Source: Geobacter sp. UBA6169
GTDB taxonomy: Bacteria; Desulfobacterota; Desulfuromonadia; Geobacterales; Pseudopelobacteraceae
Direction: 5' to 3'
DNA length: 14,928 bases
Assembly (NCBI GenBank): GCA_002422265.1
Contig: DIUB01000159.1
Location: 1-14,928, forward strand
Part shown: positions 7,177-14,237 of the stretch, piece by piece
How the letters are laid out: every line of letters begins with the position of its first letter
Position numbering within the stretch: position 1 is the stretch's first letter
Translations under genes and position numbers: made by a program
The notes under the pieces: model-generated
Database searches by the model: none
What the model saw: the letters and a program-made list of their open reading frames with translations, nothing else
What the model was told of the DNA's origin: nothing

Positions 7177-9798
7177 TTACCTTTCTAACTTTGCCAGCAT
7201 CTGACTTCGCATATCACGCCCCTGTTCATCTTCTTTTACCACCATGATAAAGCGGCATTTACCGTTGCTGGTTGACTCCCACAATTCCCCAATATTCTTT
7301 GCTTCCTGTGTTCGTGCCATGTCGGTCAGGTGAGCCCCTTTGTACTCCACAACAAACAGGGTGCCGTCATCCAGCAGCGCAACAAAGTCCGGGTAGAATC
7401 GTCCGGTTGCACGGGGAAGCCAGAATGCGTCATTCCCGTAGGACAGATTACGTACCCACCACTTAACCTGGGGCAATGACTCAAGCAGCTGGGCACACTG
7501 GCATTCCTCATCAGAATCAAAGGTTCCCACGTTCGGGTAAAAGTGCTTCTCCGGTTTCCAGCGCCCCTTGTAGTACGCTGCCGGACAATAACTGTCCTTG
7601 CCGAATGCGAAGGTGTAGCTAAAACTGGCCTCTACCTTAGCGTTGTCGCTGAACAACAGGCTTTGATACCCGTGCTGCTGAGCCTTTACCCGGTACTCAT
7701 CAAGCTTTTTCCTGAAGGCTGCAAGCAGTGGATATTTGGCTCGTACCAGTTGTGACAGTTCAAGTTTTCTCTGCTGAATCAGCTGGTGGATGGTGCGCCT
7801 GATGAACTCCAACAGCATTTCCTGCCGTATGTCTGGCTGGCGAAGTTCCTTGTCAAGTTGGCGGGCAAAGGCAAGCTCCGTCATGTCGGTATGCACATGC
7901 TGCAGATCAAGCTGCCGGGCTGCATCCAGCAGGCTGTACTTCAGACGTTCGCCGTACAGATCAACCTCAAAGGTAGCGGCAGTCTCCGTTATGGCAAACT
8001 CCGGCAGTTCTGCCGGGTAATCCAGCAGGTTCCAGCCTCCGGCGTGCAGCACAAAATCAGCATCAACCAGCTCCTGTTCCCCGTCGTACCAGACCGTCAG
8101 GCGCGGCAGCAGGAACTGTTCTCCCTTTTCGGACGGTGACAACTGTCGTTGCCGGAACGTTCGATGAGTACGAACGACTTTACTCACCTCATCCCGTGCC
8201 TTTTTACTGACTGCATTCAACAGTTTCTGTTCTGTCTCATCGCTTATTTCACCATGCACCGTCAGATTCCAGGTGCCATCGTTGTTTGATGAAACCACTA
8301 CATTTTCGTCGCGCTCCTGCTCCAAACCTGGCCAGACCGGCATTTCATCAAGGGTTATGACCAATGGTTGAACTGGTGGCAGACCGGCAAACAGCGGCAG
8401 ATCCTCCTGTGACTGTTTGGGTGGTTCGTGCTGAATTGCGGTCAGGGCTTCATTCTCATCAAAGCCCATCTTCTCAATCATCCGATCAACCAGCAGTGCT
8501 GCTGCCTGGGCAAAAGATGCCCGAACATGGGCATACGCCTTGTTCAGCTCTTCCTGCTGCTTCCGTTTGGCATTGGGCATACGCAGCACCCGCCCCAGAA
8601 ACTGCTCTACCGCTGTCATGGAACGCACGTTGGCAACCGAGCAAAACACGTAGGCAAAGGAGCAATCCCAGCCCTCTTTCAGCGCCTCAACGGTTATCAC
8701 CACGTCAATTGTGCAAGTGCGGTCAAAGAGGTCGATCTTGTCCAGCTCTTTCTGGCTGGCAGTCACTACCGCAATCCGCTCCGGCTCAATCTTCTCATGG
8801 TCAATCAGGTGTTGGCGGACTACATCAACCGTTACCTCGCGGTTTTTGTCCTCAGCCTGAATCAGGATTAAGGGGCGCAGGTAGTCCGGCTCTTTCAGGG
8901 CCAGCTCCTGCAACTTGCCCAACGTCAACAGGGCATCGTGCACCGTCTCCTGCCAGCTCTTGGTATGCTCGGTCAGCACAATCGGCAGCTTGATCATCTG
9001 CTCTTTTTTCAGCGTGGCGGCAGACACCGAACAGAGCGTGTTGTTGTTGACCGGTGTTGCGGTAAACTCCACGATGCAGGACGGGCTGAGGCGCTTCCAG
9101 GTCATGATGGTGGTGGGGCTGACGGCATTGTGGGCTTCGTCCACCAACAGCAGCGGTTGGTGAAGATAGAGCAGATTGGCAAAAGAGAATTTTACCTTGC
9201 CTGCATCAGGGCCGTCCTTGATGGTGTCAAGACCGGGCAGGTTATGGGGCAGTCTGGCAAAGTGGGTTTCAAACGCCTCGTTATGGTCATAGATACGGCG
9301 GGCATCGGTCTTTTCGTCATCCACCCGCAAGGCGGCAAAGGTGCTGACAATAATACAGGTTTTCTCAGTCAGGTCTTGCGGGCGAATCTGCTCAAACTCG
9401 CTGATGTCAAACACCGCCACTTTGCCGGGAAAGCCGGTCTCTTCGTTTTCCAGCGCCTCACGGTAGGGATGCCGCGGATTTTTCAGGGCCTCCAGCGTCT
9501 GGGTGCGGATGATATTGGTCGGTGTCATCCAGAGAACAACCGGAAAATCTTTTTCCATGTAACTGCTTGCAGCGCGTTTCACCGCATGGGCGGCCAGAAT
9601 CGTCTTGCCGCCGCCGGTTGGCAGGCGCAGGCAGACATGGGGTACCCCTTCAAGCCCTTCGTGGGTTTTATACCGTTGCCGGTTGCCCTCCGGCAGGCAG
9701 TCATAAAACGCCTGCTCTGCCCCATGCAGCCGGGCGGTTTGCAGGTACTTTTGCAGAGTATCCAGGGTTTCTTTCTGATAATCCTTCAGATTAAGCAT
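7177..9798 (-). CDS. res: Type III restriction-modification system, Res (helicase/endonuclease) subunit
   Basis: This is an 873-aa SF2 helicase with a C-terminal nuclease. It is the ATP-dependent translocating and cutting subunit that works with Mod on unmethylated asymmetric sites. Visible motifs are Walker A LPTGGGKT (K65), DEAH at 220-223, FTATP at about 244-248, QFLGRVLRMP (about 399-408), and a PD-(D/E)xK nuclease core in FYPDFVALLDDG and VVEYKG (D804, E818, K820). All key residues look intact, so the enzyme should be active. The length is somewhat below the roughly 970 aa of EcoP15I Res. The ATG directly follows the HEPN gene stop (TGA-ATG) and GGGGG lies just upstream. It is the last gene of the mod-MNT-HEPN-res unit and runs nearly into the cytochrome b gene. 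Confidence 0.96.
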   Translation of the reverse strand: MLNLKDYQKETLDTLQKYLQTARLHGAEQAFYDCLPEGNRQRYKTHEGLEGVPHVCLRLPTGGGKTILAAHAVKRAASSYMEKDFPVVLWMTPTNIIRTQTLEALKNPRHPYREALENEETGFPGKVAVFDISEFEQIRPQDLTEKTCIIVSTFAALRVDDEKTDARRIYDHNEAFETHFARLPHNLPGLDTIKDGPDAGKVKFSFANLLYLHQPLLLVDEAHNAVSPTTIMTWKRLSPSCIVEFTATPVNNNTLCSVSAATLKKEQMIKLPIVLTEHTKSWQETVHDALLTLGKLQELALKEPDYLRPLILIQAEDKNREVTVDVVRQHLIDHEKIEPERIAVVTASQKELDKIDLFDRTCTIDVVITVEALKEGWDCSFAYVFCSVANVRSMTAVEQFLGRVLRMPNAKRKQQEELNKAYAHVRASFAQAAALLVDRMIEKMGFDENEALTAIQHEPPKQSQEDLPLFAGLPPVQPLVITLDEMPVWPGLEQERDENVVVSSNNDGTWNLTVHGEISDETEQKLLNAVSKKARDEVSKVVRTHRTFRQRQLSPSEKGEQFLLPRLTVWYDGEQELVDADFVLHAGGWNLLDYPAELPEFAITETAATFEVDLYGERLKYSLLDAARQLDLQHVHTDMTELAFARQLDKELRQPDIRQEMLLEFIRRTIHQLIQQRKLELSQLVRAKYPLLAAFRKKLDEYRVKAQQHGYQSLLFSDNAKVEASFSYTFAFGKDSYCPAAYYKGRWKPEKHFYPNVGTFDSDEECQCAQLLESLPQVKWWVRNLSYGNDAFWLPRATGRFYPDFVALLDDGTLFVVEYKGAHLTDMARTQEAKNIGELWESTSNGKCRFIMVVKEDEQGRDMRSQMLAKLER

Positions 9799-10188
9799 TC
9801 AGCCCCCATAGTTGGCAGCAAGAAACAGCTTGATAGCGCCAATAAACTCCCGCCCCTCTTCGATCTTCAGTGAAGCAACCGGCTCCACAATCTCTTCGTC
9901 AATGTCGTAGTCGGCAATTTCTCTGATTTTACGGGCGTTCATCAGCATTTTGTGGTACTTGGCATCAATGCGGCCCGGCTTGGCAAAATAGTAGCCGATT
10001 GCAGATTCAACTGCTGAATGTTTGGAAACATCAATCCCTTCGGCAGTTAACAGCGCCTTTGCGGCGTAGAACATGGCGTAATACACCTTGCTGGCAGCAT
10101 CCGGAATATGCCCCTGTTCCATAAGATCATGGGCAACGATAATGGCCTGATCTGCACGTTCGAGATAGCGCCTGACTTCATCGGTCAT
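9799..10188 (-). CDS. HEPN domain protein, partner of MNT nucleotidyltransferase
   Basis: This 129-aa all-helical protein belongs to the HEPN family. The core shows YYAMFYAAKALL (residues 36-47), KHSAVESAIG (56-65), and the conserved RKIREIADYD near the C terminus. HEPN proteins paired with minimal nucleotidyltransferases often act as RNase toxins via an Rx4-6H motif. A candidate is R73-IDAKY-H79, but I cannot confirm it is positioned as in proven toxins. Its ATG overlaps the stop of the MNT gene (ATGA at 10185-10188), and its TGA abuts the res ATG. That tight coupling suggests a toxin-antitoxin module built into the restriction operon. Toxicity is inferred from the family, not seen. Confidence 0.9.
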   Translation of the reverse strand: MTDEVRRYLERADQAIIVAHDLMEQGHIPDAASKVYYAMFYAAKALLTAEGIDVSKHSAVESAIGYYFAKPGRIDAKYHKMLMNARKIREIADYDIDEEIVEPVASLKIEEGREFIGAIKLFLAANYGG

Positions 10189-10514
10189 ACCAGAACCCCC
10201 TCGCGCCTGACGTTGCGATAGAAGGAAAACCCCTTTGCTTCTGATCTGTTAAATCTGTTTTCAGCAAAAACCTTCAGTGAAATAATCGGCTTGAAGTCAT
10301 GATCCCACATAACCTTATAGGCTATATCATCAAGCGTCTGCTCAAGTTCCGGGCTGATTTCATCCACCAGAGCCACCAGATCAAGATCAGAATCTTCTCT
10401 GGCATCTCCACGGGCCCGTGAACCGTACATAATCATCTGCCGGATATGTTGGCGGACTTCTTGCGGAAGCCGCTGCCTGAATTCTTCAATAAGCGCTCTG
10501 TCAAGCTCTCCCAT
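10185..10514 (-). CDS. MNT-type minimal nucleotidyltransferase (putative antitoxin of the HEPN pair)
   Basis: This 109-aa polymerase-beta-like nucleotidyltransferase has the GSx10DxD signature: YGSRARGDAREDSDLDLV with G31, S32, D43 and D45. Proteins of this type can neutralise a cognate HEPN toxin by adding AMP to it, as described for MntA/HepT; that is family knowledge rather than proof here. The expected third carboxylate strand reads PIISLKVF with no obvious Asp, so catalytic competence is not certain. The ATG has AGGAG about 6 nt upstream. It starts 9 nt after the mod stop, overlaps the HEPN gene by ATGA, and lies between mod and res. Confidence 0.9.
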   Translation of the reverse strand: MGELDRALIEEFRQRLPQEVRQHIRQMIMYGSRARGDAREDSDLDLVALVDEISPELEQTLDDIAYKVMWDHDFKPIISLKVFAENRFNRSEAKGFSFYRNVRREGVLV

Positions 10515-10523
10515 GATCTGCTC

Positions 10524-12101
10524 CTATCTCGCCTTTATATCGTAGGGGGTCTGTTTGAAGGTTATCCCTTCCAGCTTCAGCCGTTCTGCGGAAAAGCGGG
10601 AGGACTCGCCGTAGATCACCTTCGGGCCATTATGGGGTGGCAGCAGGGCAAGCACCTTTGAGGTCAGCACATTGCCGCCATCCGGGCGTTTATCACCCAG
10701 AATGCCGTTGTAGAGCAGGTAATAAGCGGTGTTGTTATGGATGCCGAGGAGAGGGGAAAGTTTCCCCCACCCTAACCCTCCCCCGCTGGGGGAGGGAACA
10801 TGGCTCCTCTCCCCAGCGGGGGGAGGTTGGGAGGGGGGATTCCACGGCGTCTTGGTTTCGCTGAACCAGACATGGGCTGCCAGGGTGGCAAAGTGGATGT
10901 TCTTGTTGATCCTGCCGTCATCGTCAAAGATAGCCTCGCCCAGGCGGTAGAAGCGGAAACCTCCGCCTCCCTGCCAGTTCACCGCTGAGGATATGCCCCC
11001 TTGCTCGCCGTCAATCACTTTCTGCAGTCGCGGGGCGCAATGAGTTACGGCATGGTCGCCCATTTCAATACCGATATAGCGCCGTCCCATTTTGTGGGCA
11101 ACTGCGGCGGTAGTGCCGGAGCCGAGGAAGGAGTCGAGGACCAAGTCGCCAGGTTTGGTGGCTATTTCGAGGATACGTTTCAGGAGACGCTCAGGTTTGG
11201 GTGTATCGAAAGCGTCAGTTGTCCCAAATAACTGAATAATCTCTTTTTTTGATTCTTGATTATGCCCGACTTCTTTGTTTATCCACCAAGTCCAAGCACT
11301 TATTCCTTGAACCTCTGACAAGTAAGTTTTAACACGAGGCCGCGCTTTGCCATCCTTGCCAAACCACATTCTACCTTCTTTTTTTAGTCGTAGAAATTCT
11401 GGTTCAATATTTGACCAGCATCTTCCGCCAGGCGGCTCATACTGGATATCACCTGGCGTAGTTATCACGTACATTTGATTTGGTCGCCAACCTTGTGCAG
11501 TAAAATCAGTAGACGCCCAAGGTCCTCGTGGATCATTGTCAGGATTTTTGTAGCTTGCGGCCTGATCTTCTGAAACAGAGAGCTTATTTAGAAGCAATGA
11601 ATCGGTGAATTTTCCATAGACCAATATGTGATCATGTGCAGCACCAAGAGCCAACCTTGCTTCAGGTGAAGTCCGTTTTTGCCACAAAACATTCGCAACA
11701 AAATTCCTCCTTCCAAACACCTCATCCATCACCACCTTCAGGTAATGCCCCTCATTGTCATCAATGGAAACCCAGATGCTGCCATCCTCAGCCAGCAGCT
11801 CCCGCAGCAGTTCAAGGCGGGGGTAGATCATGGCCAGCCACTGGCTGTGCTCCAGGTTGTCATCGTAATGCTCAAAGGCGGAACGGGTGTTGTAGGGGGG
11901 ATCAATATAGATGCACTTTACCTGCCCGGCATAGTAGGGCAGCAGCGCCTTGAGGGCATCAAGGTTATCACCCTGAATCAGCATGTTTTCTGTATCGGTA
12001 GCGCCGGCAGAAAGTTCCGGCGCTTCCTCAAGCAGCCGGTAGGGGGCATTCCGTGAGGTCTTCAGGTCATATTCGCGGGTAAGCCAGGTAAGGGTAGGCA
12101 T
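10524..12101 (-). CDS. mod: Type III restriction-modification system, Mod adenine methyltransferase
   Basis: This 525-aa DNA methyltransferase both recognises and methylates the site and guides Res. The catalytic IDPPYNT (D67-Y70) comes before the AdoMet-binding FLGSGTT (from F325), the order of beta-class N6-adenine enzymes. The stretch between them is the target-recognition region, and its DNA (about 11220-11720) is clearly more AT-rich than the flanks. I chose ATG 12101 (MPTLTWLTREYDL) because AAGGA lies 6 nt upstream; a longer start at 12161 lacks this. Near the C terminus residues about 421-447 (NPPSQPPPAGERSHVPSPSG and on to GWGK) are low-complexity, encoded by an inverted-repeat element, and interrupt an otherwise family-like stretch (VWFSETKTPW, then SPLLGIHNNTAYYLLYNG). 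It heads the operon. Confidence 0.95.
   Translation of the reverse strand: MPTLTWLTREYDLKTSRNAPYRLLEEAPELSAGATDTENMLIQGDNLDALKALLPYYAGQVKCIYIDPPYNTRSAFEHYDDNLEHSQWLAMIYPRLELLRELLAEDGSIWVSIDDNEGHYLKVVMDEVFGRRNFVANVLWQKRTSPEARLALGAAHDHILVYGKFTDSLLLNKLSVSEDQAASYKNPDNDPRGPWASTDFTAQGWRPNQMYVITTPGDIQYEPPGGRCWSNIEPEFLRLKKEGRMWFGKDGKARPRVKTYLSEVQGISAWTWWINKEVGHNQESKKEIIQLFGTTDAFDTPKPERLLKRILEIATKPGDLVLDSFLGSGTTAAVAHKMGRRYIGIEMGDHAVTHCAPRLQKVIDGEQGGISSAVNWQGGGGFRFYRLGEAIFDDDGRINKNIHFATLAAHVWFSETKTPWNPPSQPPPAGERSHVPSPSGGGLGWGKLSPLLGIHNNTAYYLLYNGILGDKRPDGGNVLTSKVLALLPPHNGPKVIYGESSRFSAERLKLEGITFKQTPYDIKAR
10764..10838. repeat. GC-rich inverted-repeat element inserted in frame within mod
   Basis: Two inverted arms (about 10764-10797 and 10804-10838) are near reverse complements centred at about 10801. 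Each arm itself holds a small palindrome: CTCCCCC-GCT-GGGGGAG at 10778-10794 and CTCCCC-AGC-GGGGGGAG at 10809-10825. This kind of C-run/AGCGGG repeat is a common dispersed intergenic element in many proteobacteria, as I recall it. Here it is inside a gene, about 75 bp long (a multiple of three), and preserves the mod frame. Confidence 0.82.
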
Positions 12102-12154
12102 GGTGTTCCTTGTCTGCTCTTTGTTGATGCGAATAATCCTTAAAAAAGCAGTTG

Positions 12155-12283
12155 CACGCAACGGCGCAACGACACAACGTTTAAAAACAAAGACTTATGA
12201 AGATCAGATCTCTCACCCGAAAGGTGAAGCCACATTTTAAGTAAAGGTTTTGATTTTCTTTGCGTTCGTAGCGGCGTTGCGTG
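12155..12283. repeat. Loose inverted repeat upstream of mod
   Basis: The 223-nt gap upstream of the selenium-unrelated divergent pair mod/phd (12162-12384) carries arms 12155-12167 (CACGCAACGGCGC) and 12271-12283 (GCGGCGTTGCGTG), matching in inverted orientation at 12 of 13 positions, about 103 nt apart. Weaker similarity continues inward (CAACG/CAAAG-like units). It resembles dispersed ACGCAACG-type repeats and may be a remnant of a small non-autonomous element. A 5-bp hairpin (TCACC/GGTGA, about 12212-12226) lies inside. No gene is visible in the gap; the mod promoter must be here but I see no convincing boxes for it. Confidence 0.5.
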
Positions 12284-12330
12284 AGTAAATGCCGTTTTCA
12301 GGATAATTTCGATAGTCAAATGTAGAACAA

Positions 12331-12382
12331 GTCAAGACCCCGTAACTTGACACAACCAGTTAGCTGATCTAGTGTTTGATCA
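12331..12382 (+). promoter_or_regulatory. Candidate promoter and operator for the Phd/YefM antitoxin
   Basis: A perfect TTGACA (12347-12352) is followed after 17 nt by TAGTGT (12370-12375), a weak -10. Two inverted repeats overlap these boxes: GTCAAG (12331-12336) with CTTGAC (12346-12351), and TGATC (12365-12369) with GATCA (12378-12382). Antitoxins of this family usually repress their own promoter by binding such palindromes. If the boxes are right, transcription would begin within a few bases of the ATG at 12385, giving an almost leaderless mRNA. Confidence 0.45.
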
Positions 12383-12384
12383 TT

Positions 12385-12627
12385 ATGATAACCATAAATG
12401 TCAACGAAGCCAAAATCCATCTTTCTCATTACCTTAGTGAGGTTGAAAAAGGTGAGACTGTCCTGATCTGTAAACGCAACCGGCCGATTGCAGAGGTGCG
12501 CCATATTGGTGCCCCTTCACAAACCGATCGCCCGATTGGTCTGGCCAAGGGGACGTTCACAGTTCCCCAATCATTTTTTGATGAACTGCCAGAGGAATTT
12601 GTCAGTCAGTTTGAGTCTGGTCTGTAA
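12385..12627 (+). CDS. Phd/YefM-type antitoxin, no adjacent toxin
   Basis: This 80-aa protein has a typical Phd/YefM DNA-binding N terminus: MITINVNEAKIHLSHYL, then VEKGETVLICKRNRPIAEV. It is followed by a C-terminal tail (FDELPEEFVSQFE) of the sort that wraps a PIN-domain toxin. I chose ATG 12385; the upstream TTG 12376 adds only three residues. No toxin gene follows: six bases after its stop is the end of the convergent Rieske gene. It is therefore an orphan, either a remnant left at the island edge or a stand-alone repressor or anti-addiction factor. Family assignment is good, partner unknown. Confidence 0.88.
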   Translation: MITINVNEAKIHLSHYLSEVEKGETVLICKRNRPIAEVRHIGAPSQTDRPIGLAKGTFTVPQSFFDELPEEFVSQFESGL

Positions 12628-12633
12628 AAACTC

Positions 12634-13026
12634 TTACCCCCGCACCACCAGCTCATCTCCTGACACCTCAACCTGCAATCGCTCTAACGGCCGTTCTGCC
12701 GGTCCGCTCAGTACGGCCCCCTGGCGGTCAAAGCGGCTGCCGTGGCAGGGGCAGATCATCCCTTCCGGCAGCACTGAAACCGTGCAACCCAGGTGGGTAC
12801 AGACCAGGCTTAAGGCCCGGTAGTCCGTTCCCTCCCGCATGATCGCAATCCGCTCCTGACGGAACACCAGGGCGCCACCGACCGGGATTTCATGTGGGGC
12901 CACCCGCAACAGCGCCGGTTTTTTGAGCGCCTTGGGGGTCAGGAAACGCCAGATACCTGCCAGGGCCAGCGGCAGGGCAATCAGCGTGGTGATGAAAGTG
13001 CGTCTGGTCTGCTGAACTGTTTCCAT
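12634..13026 (-). CDS. Rieske [2Fe-2S] protein of a bc-type quinol oxidoreductase
   Basis: This 130-aa Rieske iron-sulfur subunit accepts the first electron from quinol at the Qo site. The cluster motifs are complete: CTHLGC (ligands C76 and H78, disulfide C81) and CPCHGSRFD (ligands C92 and H95, disulfide C94). The N terminus has a twin-arginine sequence (TRRTFITTL) before a hydrophobic anchor (about residues 12-29), fitting Tat export with the anchor retained. Its ATG lies inside the 3' end of the ten-heme cytochrome gene (46-nt overlap), showing co-expression. The matching cytochrome b genes are not next to it but 5.5 kb downstream on the same strand, past a restriction island. Confidence 0.96.
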   Translation of the reverse strand: METVQQTRRTFITTLIALPLALAGIWRFLTPKALKKPALLRVAPHEIPVGGALVFRQERIAIMREGTDYRALSLVCTHLGCTVSVLPEGMICPCHGSRFDRQGAVLSGPAERPLERLQVEVSGDELVVRG

Positions 13027-14237
13027 TTTTCCACATACAATCGTTGGTAGGTAGGGCTCTTGGTTGACATCCGTTGATAGCGAGCCTGGTCCATAAAACT
13101 GCCGTTGGTCATCCGCTGCCCCGCCTGATTCCAGAATGAGTACAACGTCAGCCCGTCCCTGGTCAGATCATAAATCCGATTCTGGGGCGGTTCCAGTAAA
13201 AACCGACGCGGGTTGTCATGGCAGCCGTCGCAGGTGGTGGTGCCGCGCTGGATAGTGTGGGGGGTGAAGGCCCGCCATTCTGCGGCCAGCAGCTGATTCT
13301 CCCGGCCTGCAGCGCGGCCGTTGGCCAGCTTGCTGTAATAGGCAATAAACTGGGGCCTGATCGGTGCCACCTTGCCCTGCTGGTTGATCCCCAAAGGCGG
13401 CAGGTCCTGACGTTTGAGGTAGGCGCTTTTGGCATAGCCGTTCCGGGTGTAGGTCAGGGCCTGATACGGATCTTCAACCGAACCAGAGGCGAACTGCAGA
13501 TAGAAGGTGCCGTACTCCTGGGGTGCCCAGGCAGCGTGACAGGCGATGCATTCCATCCGCTCCAGGTGTGCCGGTATCCGGTGCTCCAGCACCTTCTGGC
13601 TGGGGCGGTGGCAATCGCTGCAGCTTTTTGCTGCGGTGCGGCCCTTGATCAGGCTCTGCATGCTGTGGCAGTCGTTGCAGGTCATACCCTGCTGGTGATG
13701 CACATCAGGCCGCATCTTCAGGAAGGTCTCCCCCTGTATCCATGAACCACGCTGATAACGTTCATGATCTTCACGGGGTGCCCGACCAAAATAATCCCAC
13801 CCCACAAAATACCCTTTATGACAGGCAGAACAGGTGTCAGCCCGGGGGCGGCTGATGGCATGTCCTTTGCCGTGACAGTCGCGGCAGCCCTGCAGGTGAC
13901 AGCTGCTGCAGTTCTTCTGCTCAAACTGCCGGTCCACCCTGGCGTAGCTGCGGGCAATAAAGGCCTTTTCTTTGGCCCTGGTACCCATGGCGTGCGCGTA
14001 CATCTGCTGGTAACCTTGATGGCAGGCCACGCAACCGGCAGAACCGTGGCGGCGGTCGGCCGGGTCAACCAGCACTCGGCTGCCTGACCGGTGGCAGTCC
14101 TGACAGGCCAGGCGACTGTGCAGGCCGTCAAGGTGGATGTCGGGACTGTGGCAGTAACGGCACTGGCCCGCTGCCTGGGCGGTCAGGCTGCTAACGAGGA
14201 GCCAGCAGGCGGCGATGAAGGGTATCGTCCAGGTCAC
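12981..14237 (-). CDS. Ten-heme periplasmic c-type cytochrome
   Basis: This 418-aa exported multiheme cytochrome has ten CxxCH sites: CRYCH, CQDCH, CVACH, CSSCH, CRDCH, CSACH, CNDCH, CSDCH, CIACH and CDGCH. Nine lie in the first ~240 residues and one near residue 335. A signal peptide (about residues 1-22, ending AQA) precedes the first heme at C26. The start is GTG 14237, with AAGGA 9 nt upstream and a 47-nt overlap with the preceding cytochrome gene. The tight overlaps on both sides place it in the same unit as the Rieske gene. It probably relays electrons from the quinol-oxidising complex through the periplasm; its exact partner cannot be told from sequence. Confidence 0.95.
   Translation of the reverse strand: MTWTIPFIAACWLLVSSLTAQAAGQCRYCHSPDIHLDGLHSRLACQDCHRSGSRVLVDPADRRHGSAGCVACHQGYQQMYAHAMGTRAKEKAFIARSYARVDRQFEQKNCSSCHLQGCRDCHGKGHAISRPRADTCSACHKGYFVGWDYFGRAPREDHERYQRGSWIQGETFLKMRPDVHHQQGMTCNDCHSMQSLIKGRTAAKSCSDCHRPSQKVLEHRIPAHLERMECIACHAAWAPQEYGTFYLQFASGSVEDPYQALTYTRNGYAKSAYLKRQDLPPLGINQQGKVAPIRPQFIAYYSKLANGRAAGRENQLLAAEWRAFTPHTIQRGTTTCDGCHDNPRRFLLEPPQNRIYDLTRDGLTLYSFWNQAGQRMTNGSFMDQARYQRMSTKSPTYQRLYVEKWKQFSRPDALSSPR

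Noticed and set aside
8938..9873. 311-aa open frame on the + strand opposite res
   Set aside because: It is antisense to a clear helicase/nuclease gene with intact motifs, spans its start, and shows no recognisable domain or ribosome binding site.
10764..10838. Possible CRISPR or tandem phase-variation repeat in mod
   Set aside because: There are only two copies, in inverted orientation, with no spacers and no short tandem units, so it is a palindromic element.
12102..12161. Longer mod start at 12161
   Set aside because: The added 20 residues look unlike the family and overlap the inverted repeat; ATG 12101 has AAGGA at proper spacing.
13218..13745. 175-aa open frame on the + strand opposite the ten-heme cytochrome
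   Set aside because: It is a shadow of GC-rich coding sequence; the opposite strand carries ten CxxCH motifs and a signal peptide.
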